NCBI GenBank assembly: GCA_017654935.2
Contig: CM065706.1
Span: 3,756,961-3,820,960 of the forward strand
Direction: 5' to 3'
From: Phymorhynchus buccinoides
Taxonomy: Eukaryota > Mollusca > Gastropoda > Neogastropoda > Raphitomidae
DNA length: 64,000 bases
Part shown: piece after piece, positions 1 through 64,000 of the stretch
How positions within the stretch are numbered: the stretch's first letter is position 1
Layout of the letters: each line of letters begins with the position of its first letter
Notes under the pieces: generated by a model
Told to the model about the DNA's origin: nothing
Databases searched by the model: none
Seen by the model: only the letters and a program-made list of their open reading frames with translations
Made by a program: the position numbers and the translations under genes

Positions 1-216
1 AGAAACACTTGATACGCAAAGAGCAATTCTGTCCCTAGTCCCCGCTCACTTTTCTGAATTACAGTTGTCTGGAATGCTGTCTTGAGAATTTGCTTATCGG
101 AGTTAACGCCCTTTTGGAGCACCAATCGTCCCCTCTATGCTTTGATCGTGACGCTCTCTCTGCCACCCTCCACAACATCCAACGCACTCTGTCCCGCTCT
201 CACCCTGATTTCAAAG

Positions 217-368
217 TACAATGGAACCTCCCTTAATAAGACTTGAAAACCATCCAAAAAGGAAGGGAGGTAATAATACTTGCAAAGAAGGGCAGTGTCT
301 CGGAAAAGTAGGTCTTATATGGGAGGGAGTCTTATAATGGGAGGTCTTTTAAGGGAGGTTCCACTGTA
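217..368. mobile_element. Tc1/mariner-type MITE (GTGGAACCTCCCTTATAAGAC family)
   Basis: A short non-autonomous element of 148 bp (219-366) is flanked by TA on both sides. Its ends are inverted copies of a C-A-rich CAGTGGAACCTCCC-like terminus, and the interior is largely self-complementary. Related copies are at 33826, 40663, 47278, 49604 and 54865. It interrupts an open reading stretch at 39-216. The TA target and inverted ends are seen; superfamily placement is inferred. Confidence 0.8.
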
Positions 369-757
369 CAAATATTCCTCTTTGGTCTGTTAGGGGGTTG
401 GCAGGTCTGATTAGCTCAATGGAGTCATGTCGGAGACGTCATTCCAACACTTCCCATCTTTTGGAGTCACGTCGAGGGTTTTTTCCAGACCTATTCTGAC
501 GGTTTTGACTGTTGTGAAACCCGATAAAAGGGAAATAACTCGCTGTTCCTATTAATCCTGAGACCTTCCCCTTGTAGTTGCTTCCCTTAGACTGTCTCCA
601 GTGTGTCCTATTTTCGTTTTTTACTTCTTTAAATTGAACTACTCATCATCTTCGAATTTGCTTCATTCAATATGGTGGCGACCATATAGCTCACTTTATT
701 CAAACATTAAATAAAGAAATGTTTATGTTTATACTTTATATTATGCTGTCATTACAG

Positions 758-55829
<55,072 letters not shown>

Positions 55830-55847
<18 letters not shown>

Positions 55848-56345
55848 TGACGCATCGTCCAGCCGTCTGCCGCATCGTCTAGGATGACTCCACATCATCA
55901 TTTGCCATTGCCCCTGTGGAGGTCCTACGCATTGACTCCACATCATCATCATTTGCCATTGCCCCTGTGGAGTTCCTATGCATGATGACGCATCGTTCAG
56001 CCGTCTGCTGCATCGTCTAGGATGACTCCACATCATCATTTGCCATTGCCCCACATCATTCCACTGCATTGTCTAGGATGACATCATTTGCCATGACCCC
56101 TGTGGAGGTCCTACACATGACGACATAACGCATCGTATTCCGCATTGTCTAGGATGACTCCACATCATCATCATTTACCATTGCCCCACATCATTCCACT
56201 GCATCGTCTAGGATGACTCCACATCATTTGCCATTACCCCTGTGGAGGTCCTACGCATGACGACATAATGCATCGTCTTCCGCATTGTCTAGGATGACTC
56301 CACATCATCATCATTTGCCATTGCCCCGCATCATTCCGCCACATC
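55830..56345 (+). repeat. Tandem repeat in RCC1L stop codon region and 3' UTR
   Basis: Units combine GGTCCTACGCATGA, GCATCGTCTAGGATGACTCC and ACATCATCATTTGCCATTGC plus CCCTGTGGAG. The first unit contains the stop codon itself. Later partial units start near 55920, 55971, 56107 and 56247. Confidence 0.85.
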
Positions 56346-56442
56346 GTCACTAGTAGCATAGTTACTGTTTATGACAAGTTTGTTTTCAGAAAATGGGGAC
56401 AGTTTTTGTTCAGTCTCAAGATTTGTGACTGAATGCCAGGTG

Positions 56443-56570
56443 TTAAAGGCCCACCACGTCATGTGCCAAAATCATGGTTTTCATGCGTTTTCCCTCTTAT
56501 AGCTGGTAAGAAATCTTAAGAAATCTTCCAAGCATAAGGGAATGTGACACATGACGTGGGGGGTCTTTAA
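56443..56570 (+). mobile_element. TTAA MITE (AGACCCACTG family), deleted copy in 3' UTR
   Basis: TTAA at both borders, the left end AGGCCCACCACGTCATGTGC and the right end ACATGACGTGGGGGGTCT. The interior is shortened relative to 21352-21594. Confidence 0.7.
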
Positions 56571-56701
56571 ACAATTCTGGACTGGGTTTTTTTCCCTTGT
56601 GCGTTATGGGGAAAACCCCAACATGTGTTCAGATTGTGAGGACTCATCTTTTTTGTTTAACATTGTACAGCACATGAATGTGTTTACAGTGCTGTGATGT
56701 G

Positions 56702-56707
56702 AATAAA
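56702..56707 (+). terminator. RCC1L: RCC1L polyadenylation signal
   Basis: AATAAA about 855 bases after the stop, followed at once by the TG-rich minisatellite, which could act as a GU-rich downstream element. Confidence 0.65.
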
Positions 56708-56723
56708 GTCAGAAATTAAATTG

Positions 56724-59358
56724 CAATCTGTGTGTGTGTGTCCATCGCAATCTGTGTGTGTGTGTCCATCGCAATCTGTGTGTGTGTCCATCACAATCTG
56801 TGTGTGTGTGTGTCCATCACAATCTGTGTGTGTGTGTGTCCATCACAATCTGTGTGTGTGTGTCCATCACAATCTGTGTGTCCATCACAATCTGTGTGTG
56901 TCCATCGCAATCTGTGTGTGTGTGTCCATCGCAATCTGTGTGTGTGTCCATCACAATCTGTGTTCATCGCAATCTGTGTGTGTCCATCGTAATCTCTGTG
57001 TGTCCATCGTAATCTCTGTGTGTCCATCACAATCTGTGTGTGCGTCCATCACAATCTGTGTGTGTCCATCACAATCTGTGTGTGTGTCCATCACAATCTG
57101 TGTGTGTTCATCACAATCTGTGTGTTCATCACAATCTGTGTGTGTGTCCATCACAATCTGTGTGTGTCCATCACAATCTGTGTGTGTGCGTCCATCGCAA
57201 TCTGTGTGTGTGTGTCCATCGCAATCTGTGTGTGTGTCCATCACAATCTGTGTGTGTGTGTGTCCATCACAATCTGTGTGTGTGTCCATCACAATCTGTG
57301 TGTGTGTCCATCACAATCTGTGTGTGTCCATCACAATCTGTGTGTGTGTCCATCACAATCTGTGTGTGTGTTCATCACAATCTGTGTGTTCATCACAATC
57401 TGTGTGTGTGTCCATCACAATCTGTGTGTGTCCATCACAATCTGTGTGTGTGTCCATCACAATCTGTGTGTTCATCACAATCTGTGTGTGTGTCCATCAC
57501 AATCTGTGTGTGTGTTCATCACAATGTGTGTGTCCATCACAATCTGTGTGTGTGTGTGTGCGTCCATCGCAATCTGTGTGTGTGTCCATCACAATCTGTG
57601 TGTGTGTCCATCACAATCTGTGTGTGTGCGTCCATCGCAATCTGTGTGTGTGTGTCCATCACAATCTGTGTGTGTGTCCATCACAATCTGTGTGTGTGTG
57701 TGTCCATCACAATCTGTGTGTGTGTGTGTCCATCGCAATCTGTGTGTGTGTCCATCACAATCTGTGTGTGTGTGTCCATCACAATCTGTGTGTGTCCATC
57801 ACAATCTGTGTGTGTGTGTCCATCACAATCTGTGTGTGTCCATCACAATCTGTGTGTGTGTGTCCATCGCAATCTGTGTGTGTGCGTCCATCGCAATCTG
57901 TGTGTGTGTCCATCACAATCTGTGTGTGTGTCCATCACAATCTGTGTGTGTGTGTCCATCACAATCTGTGTGTGTGTGTCCATCACAATCTGTGTGTCCA
58001 TCACAATCTGTGTGTGTGTGTCCATCACAATCTGTGTGTGTGCGTCCATCGCAATCTGTGTGTGTGTCCATCACAATCTGTGTGTGTGTGTCCATCACAA
58101 TCTGTGTGTGTGTGTCCATCACAATCTGTGTGTGTGTGTCCATCACAATCTGTGTGTGTGTGTCCATCACAATCTGTGTGTGTGTCCATCGCAATCTGTG
58201 TGTGTGTCCATCGCAATCTGTGTGTGTGTCCATCACAATCTGTGTGTGTCCATCACAATCTGTGTGTCCATCACAATCTGTGTGTGTCCATCGCAATCTG
58301 TGTGTGTGTCCATCGCAATCTGTGTGTGTGTCCATCACAATCTGTGTGTGTGCGTCCATCGCAATCTGTGTGTGTCCATCACAATGTGTGTGTGTGTCCA
58401 TCACAATCTGTGTGTGTGTCCATCACAATCTGTGTGTGTGTCCATCGCAATCTGTGTGTGTGTCCATCACAATCTGTGTGTGTGCGTCCATCGCAATCTG
58501 TGTGTGTGTGTGTCCATCGCAATCTGTGTGTGTGTGTGTCCATCGCAATCTGTGTGTGTGTGTCCATCGCAATCTGTGTGTGTGTCCATCGCAATCTGTG
58601 TGTGTGTGTCCATCACAATCTGTGTGTGCGTCCATCGCAATCTGTGTGTGTGTCCATCGCAATCTGTGTGTGTGTGTCCATCACAATCTGTGTGTGTCCA
58701 TCGCAATCTGTGTGTGTGTGTCCATCACAATCTGTGTGTGTGTGTCCATCACAATCTGTGTGTGTGTGTCCATCACAATCTGTGTGTTTGTCCACCGCAA
58801 TCTCTGTGTGTCCATCTCAATCTGTGTGTGCGTCTACCGCAATCTGTGTGTGTGTGTGTGTCTATGCAATCTGTGTGTGTGTGTGTGTCTATGCAATCTG
58901 TGTGTGTGTGTGTGTCCATGCAATCTCTGTGTGTGTGTATGCAATCTGTGTGTGTGTGTGTGTCTATGCAATCTGTGTGTGTGTGTGTGTGTATGCAATC
59001 TGTGTGTGTGTGTGTCTATGCAATCTGTGTGTGTGTGTGTCCATGCAATCTGTGTGTGTGTGTGTCCATGCAATCTGTGTGTGTGTGTCCATGCAATCTG
59101 TGTGTGTGTGTCCATGCAATCTGTGTGTGTCCATGCAATCTGTGTGTGTCTATGCAATCTGTGTGTGTGTGTGTATGCAATCTGTGTGTGTGTGTGTCCA
59201 TGCAATCTGTGTGTGTGTGTGTGTGTCCATGCAATCTGTGTGTGTGTCCATGCAATCTGTGTGTGTCCATGCAATCTGTGTGTGTGTGTCCATGCAATCT
59301 GTGTGTGTGTGTCCATGCAATCTGTGTGTGTGTGTCCATGCAATCTGTGTGTCCATTG
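56724..59358 (+). repeat. 2.6-kb TG-rich minisatellite
   Basis: More than 120 variable units (about 16-24 bp) of (TG)n CCATCACAATC or CCATCGCAATC. From about 58855 they change to (TG)n TCTATGCAATC and (TG)n TCCATGCAATC. The 800-900 residue Cys-Val-rich frames in all three + frames and the His-Thr frames on the - strand are repeat artefacts. Confidence 0.97.
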
Positions 59359-59359
59359 C

Positions 59360-59905
59360 AATGCATGTCAGTGTATGTGTGTGTGTATATACATAAGACA
59401 AACTCTACCAAAAAGAAACGGTTCATAAAAGGACATTCAAAAACGATAGGAGATAATTATCAATAATTTATAAAGGCAACGAAAGGGAGATAATTCCAGT
59501 CGAAGATAGGGGGAGATAACTGAAAACTCCCGAGTTAGAATTCAAGGGAGATAATTGCAAATTCAAGAAAGGTAACTTTGTATCAAAGGAGTTTAACTTG
59601 CCTAGCATCTTGTATTTTTTCAAGTTCTTGGCTGTTGCATCTCACCCGACCAGAGACTATTACTTTTTTTCCAGAGCATGCATGCGTTGCTATAGCAGCA
59701 GAAATGGTAACAAAAGTTCTAAAAATAGACACGCACTTGGCAGGGTGCTTGGTAGTGAATGTCTTTGCATTTGGTGGGAGTGTAGAGCGATGTCTTCGGC
59801 AAATATATTCGCCTGTGGTGCTAGGGGAGTTAATTCCATTAGTTACCTTTTGTCCGACAAAAAAAAACCTCGCATCTCTCGAACCGCAGACAGCGAAATA
59901 CAGTT
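59360..59905. other. Intergenic sequence between convergent genes
   Basis: It contains short GGGAGATAATT-like repeats (59410-59570) and the repeat shared with 22430-22615. No supported gene. Confidence 0.5.
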
Positions 59906-59917
59906 TTATGAACATGT

Positions 59918-59943
59918 TTTATTGTCAAAAATTTGTTTTTATT
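59918..59943 (-). terminator. Polyadenylation signals of the - strand gene
   Basis: Two AATAAA hexamers on the - strand (59923-59918 and 59943-59938), about 3.2 kb downstream of the stop at 63111. They are candidates only; other AATAAA-like sites occur in the AT-rich UTR. Confidence 0.4.
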
Positions 59944-60432
59944 ATACACAAGATTAGAATGTGAATTCACACACCCCTCCCCTCCCCCCTCCCCTTATGT
60001 ACACACTTGCACTCACACCCATAACGTCCAAACCACACGTACACACTCACAGACACACCGACTGAGGCGACCTGCGAAAAAGACGAACAGATGGCATCAG
60101 AGAACGAATGAAAAGCTAGATTTAAAAACAAAACAACAAAATCTTGCATTTCCTACTAAACTGCAGAGAAAAAAAGTAACACCCATCCACCCAAAAATAA
60201 GCCTATCTTGCTGCCTTTCAACGAGGCTTTACACAGAAAATTATCTGCCCCTGTCTCGTGCCCTGAGATGCAAACGCCACCTACTTAAATTATCGCCCTT
60301 GCCTGTCAGGAACTAGTAAGTATATATAGCCACAGAAAGTTATCTGCTCCTGACTCGTCACCAGGGGGCGTTGACAGTTCGGGCCTAAAATTATCGCCCT
60401 TTCGTGTCGGCAAGGAGTAGAATAACGCCTCA

Positions 60433-60532
60433 TTAACCTTTTCAGTGCCGGTCATGATTTTTGCTGCATTCAAAAATGGCACAGCAAAGAGGCAGCGCAG
60501 GCACGACTAAAAGATGGCACTGAAAGGGTTAA
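60433..60532. mobile_element. 100-bp TTAA MITE
   Basis: It runs from TTAACCTTTTCAGTGCC to GGCACTGAAAGGGTTAA, inverted ends including TTAA, and is related in its ends to the piggyBac element. Confidence 0.8.
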
Positions 60533-62014
60533 AATTTCACTGATAAAATCAATTGTAGATAACTCTTAGGTTGTCAAAAATATTGATTTTGCAACGATTT
60601 GCATTTTTAGCAATAACGGCTTTTCCCATGATCTAATAGGACTACCTCCTTTCAGCAAATTTGTTATGAGATTTTAGTGATCTAAATCCTCTCCTTTTTT
60701 TTTCTTTTTCCCATCAATGATTAAGAACAAAACTCGAATCTTCTGTTATTTTCAGCAATCTAAATAAATTAACTACAGCTACTGCAAACAAACTTGCAAA
60801 CAAACTCAGCTCCCCCCCCCCCATGAATGTAGAGAAAAACTTTACAAAATAGATTTGAAGTGCACTATCCTCTGCTAAATTCCTTCACATAATTCCCATA
60901 TCGTGTGTCTGTAATTTGAGTTGGACAGAAAATGTGTATAAAAGCATTGATCCTAGCTAGAAGGGGAAAAAAGTAGAATTATTTTTCTTCAAAACTTCAA
61001 CCTTGCATGCAAGTGAAAATGTGAAATGCCCATTATGTAAACCCACATTTAGAACACTTGTAACATACAAGTCAGAATATGAAAATATAAAATCAGAATT
61101 TCAGAGAAAAAAAACCACAATCTAAAAATAACAATACCATGCAAATCAAAATTTGAAAATAAAAATCCAAACAATAGAATTAAAAAAAACAACCCCACAA
61201 TCTAAAAATAACAATACCGTGCGTCATCCGTTCAATTTACTACGGTCATTAAGTTTAGTGTGTTGTCTTCATTCACCTCGTCAAAGTCTTTTAAAGACGA
61301 AAATTTTATTCACCAAATTATACGTTATTATCCATTTCATCTTTTCGTGCTTGTGTGAGTGTAGCATTTTGATGCTTTTAGTTCAACTGAACATCATACA
61401 ATTCAAAAGCATAATTCTCAAGATACAAGCCATAATCCAAAAATTTAAACGTCCGAAATTTGAATATAAACTCAAAGAAAAACAAAACACAACAAAAGAA
61501 TATACATCCAAAAATGAAACAGTGTGTTTCTGACAAACTGATGAAGAAAGAAGAGACCCACTCGCGCACAGCAACTTCACTCGTGCACACCCACCCACCC
61601 CTCTCACGCCATAGCACACATTTGATTCCAAACGCTATCAAAATAGCTTTCCCCATATTGTTCTACATGAGCAACCAGCTCAGCTAGCGGCTACACAGTA
61701 GACAGGTTAGAGAGAGAGAGGAGGGAATACATAGAGTAAAGGGAGGGGGGGGGGGGGGAGGCTAGGAAAAGAGATTATGTACATCCGGTTCATCTCTGGC
61801 AAGGGGAGAGAAGCCATTGTTTTAACTCCGCATGACTAATTGAAGGTAAATGAATCCATGAGAGAGGGCATATACCATGCTGTGATAGCAGTGAAACCTT
61901 GTACGTTAAATATTCTTTGTCGATACATTTATAGAAAACAAAACAAAAACAAGATAAATCGTAAAAATCCAAAGCCTGCTTATGGGGAGGGAGAAGATGA
62001 AACACTGTTTTGAT

Positions 62015-62360
62015 ACACACTGCTATAAATTCACAGGAATCCAACATTCTAAATCACAAACCCTTAGCAAAAAACAAAACAGACTGACACTGTTTTGATA
62101 CACACTGCTATAAATTCACAGGAATCCAAAATACTAAATCACAAACCCTTAGCAAAAAACAAAAACAGACTGTTCTAATATTTGACACACTGCTGCAAAT
62201 TCACAGGAATCCCACATACTAAATCGCAAATCCTTATAAAATAAAAAAAACCCAACAGACTTCTGATAAGACACACTACACAAATTCTTTGAATAACGAA
62301 AAACAAACCGTTGTAACAGACGCACTGCTACAAATTCACAGGAATCTTAAATCACAATTC
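62015..62360. repeat. ~85-bp AT-rich tandem repeat, about 4 copies
   Basis: Units carry ACACTGCTATAAATTCACAG, GAATCC and AAATCACAAACCCTTAGCAA with growing divergence. Confidence 0.8.
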
Positions 62361-63110
62361 CTTAAAATGTATAAATTAACACGATCCAAAAATATTCTAA
62401 TTCTCACAAATCCAGGCTTGAGCCTCTTCTAGAAAGAGAAACAAAAAAAGTATCTAAAAAAAAAAAAAAAGTATTTGTAGTTATTCCAGAAATGCACACA
62501 ATGTGATGAGAAGAACAAAGTTGAAGATGACAACAAACGTAATTCACTAAGAAATTGGAAGAAAATTATCTTTAAAAAAAAAAAGTCCATTCACAACCTT
62601 TCCTCCCTCGAAAATGTAAAGAATCCCCAATCCTCGTTAAAAAAGCAAGCCAGGTCGAAATTCACACACTTTTCAATTTGTTCCTTGTACAACACAACCA
62701 TTTGTTTGTTTGTTATCTGCACACAAATTGTCACCGAAAATAATCGGTAAAATTCGCTACCAACTACAATACATGTTAGTTCATTTCTAATGACAACTGT
62801 CTAACAAAATGATGAAGAAAAAAAAAAAAATCCAACCCCACTCTCGTTAGAATTATCATGCACATGAAAACAATGAAATGAAAAAGTTTTTACAAAAAAA
62901 GATTTGTCCTAGGACGTAGAAGATGCCAGTGAAACGTAGGACAATGGCAACGGTATCAAAATTTCTGACAATTTAACAAATTGTGCCCCCTGTCTTGTCG
63001 GTGAGAAAATGACAGTTTTTATAAGCCTTAATAATGAAATAATAACAATTTTTTTATAATGTTAAATTGGCAACCAAATTTTTTTAATTTTTACACTAAC
63101 TACAATTAGC

Positions 63111-63251
63111 TTAGATTTGCTCCCCTTGAACGGCTGGTCTCGGATTCTGTGACCTGAACAAGCCGGGGTGTGGCTGTGAATTGGGATTCGGAATGAGCGG
63201 CGTGGGAGCAACGCCACTGTACGGCCCAGAAGATGGGACAGCAAAAAACCC
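63111..63251 (-). CDS. Last coding exon of an unidentified gene
   Basis: On the - strand, an acceptor CTAATTGTAG is followed by a 46-residue frame ending in TAA (63113-63111). The peptide is Pro/Ser/Asn-rich, with F-F-A-V-P-S-S-G-P-Y-S-G near its start and Q-G-E-Q-I at its end. Its C+G content is higher than the flanking sequence, and a UTR-like stretch follows. No family was recognised. Phase 0 is assumed because the 141 bases divide by three. Upstream exons lie beyond the window. It could be chance. Confidence 0.45.
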   Translation of the reverse strand, partial: GFFAVPSSGPYSGVAPTPLIPNPNSQPHPGLFRSQNPRPAVQGEQI

Positions 63252-63480
63252 CTACAATTAGCTCGTAAGTTTCAATGCAACCATATGTGAAATATCCAAA
63301 TCAAGACCCCCCCAAAATAAAACAACTTCTACCTTGGCTGTTCAAACGGTGACAATTCTCAATGCAAGAAGAAAACAAATGAGGCAACGTTAACTTCGGT
63401 GTAAGGACTTTCTCACCATGACGATAAAGAACATTGAAAATCACGAACTTCCCTGAAAACTGAGGCTCAGCAATTCTTCT
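63252..63480 (-). other. Intron of the - strand gene
   Basis: AT-rich sequence without a recognised exon. Confidence 0.35.
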
Positions 63481-63484
63481 TCTT

Positions 63485-63795
63485 CGATCCCTCAGACAGT
63501 TTCCTGTCAATTATGAGTGCAGATGCGTCATGCTGCCGTTATGCGCCCAACTAAGAAATAGTTAGGCCCAGCGAGTCCGACTTCGGCTGGAGGAAATCTT
63601 TTTGAAAGTGTTTCGTGAAAAAAGGCAGGGGAATGGACCGGTAAGGCAGACAGATGGTAGATGACAGTAAGCAAAGGGAAAAGGCAGAGTCAAAGAGTGA
63701 CAGATTAAGAGGAAGTTACAAGCACAGAACTTCCAGAAGGTGGGGGAACTATTTATACAAAAGAACCCCGGTATCCCCACGGGGGGGGGGGGGCT
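63485..63795 (-). repeat. Interspersed repeat, reversed full copy
   Basis: It runs from a TTCTTCTTCTTCG tract through ATAGTTAGGCCCAGCGAGTC and AACTTCCAGAAGGTGGGGGA to GGTATCCCCACGGGGG. It is the reverse of the 27780-28140 and 47925-48260 copies. Confidence 0.75.
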
Positions 63796-64000
63796 CAGCA
63801 ATTCAACAGAGCTTCAAAGTACAAAATCAGACGCCCATCTTTAATGAACAAATTCCATTGGGCTTGCTGACAGATGACTCGATTCCCTTCTCGTAGAAAA
63901 CAAAAATTCAACCTGATTCACATTAGTACCAGTGTATTTAATTTATTTAAAAAAAATACTCATTAAAACTTTTCCGATTTAAACGTGTAGTCTCTTATCT

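Larger units (their letters stand above)
59944..63110 (-). other. Putative 3' UTR of the - strand gene
   Basis: AT-rich, low in transposons and without long frames. The only inserts seen are a 100-bp TTAA MITE (60433) and local tandem repeats (62015-62360). Its extent is inferred from the last coding exon at 63111-63251 and the polyadenylation signals near 59.92 kb. Confidence 0.4.

Noticed and set aside
1..757. N-terminal RCC1L exons
   Set aside because: No frame here resembles the RCC1L N-terminus. The open frame at 39-216 does not match it.
56721..59466. Three + strand frames of 800-890 residues rich in Cys-Val and Ser-Gln, and His-Thr frames on the - strand
   Set aside because: They are all translations of the TG-rich minisatellite. 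All frames are open because the units lack stop triplets. No codon structure or start context.

Overview
Organism. This is animal nuclear DNA: spliced genes with GT-AG introns, an intronless class A GPCR, and a dense mix of MITEs, SINEs, LTR and piggyBac elements and long (CT)n, (CA)n and minisatellite arrays. The content best fits an invertebrate, probably a marine gastropod mollusc (inference from repeat style and protein divergence; not proven by the sequence). One unresolved base (N) lies at 21451.

Main gene. Ten exons on the + strand between 758 and 55847 encode the C-terminal ~356 residues of RCC1L (RCC1-like, WBSCR16), a mitochondrial seven-bladed beta-propeller protein. All exons join in one open frame with GT-AG junctions. 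The first ~100 residues and the promoter lie upstream of base 1. A polyadenylation signal is at 56702. Almost everything else up to 56.7 kb sits inside RCC1L introns.

Layout. 0.9-8.7 kb: intron 1 with tandem repeats, a decayed gypsy-like protease/pol fragment and a 5 kb nested tandem-repeat complex. 8.74-13.0 kb: a complete piggyBac element (TTAA duplication, inverted termini, two-exon transposase with DDD motif and C-terminal Cys-rich region, two frameshifts in G/C runs). 14-25 kb: exons 2-7, separated by MITEs, a 45-bp G-rich minisatellite and CT/TG tracts. 25.3-51.3 kb: the 26 kb intron 7, which holds a 349-residue intronless GPCR gene (36922-37971), a 73-bp minisatellite, a CRE-like 31-bp array, a solo LTR with 5-bp target duplication, U2-snRNA-headed repeats and tRNA-headed SINEs. 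51.3-56.7 kb: exons 8-10, with an array of about 14 copies of the exon 9 splice acceptor and exon start. 56.7-59.4 kb: a 2.6 kb TG-rich minisatellite. 59.9-63.25 kb: the apparent 3' UTR and last coding exon of an unidentified convergent gene on the - strand.

Interplay. RCC1L and the - strand gene converge tail to tail across the minisatellite. The GPCR is nested in RCC1L on the same strand. Many mobile elements share a TTAA target, like the piggyBac element, and simple repeats directly abut several RCC1L splice sites.
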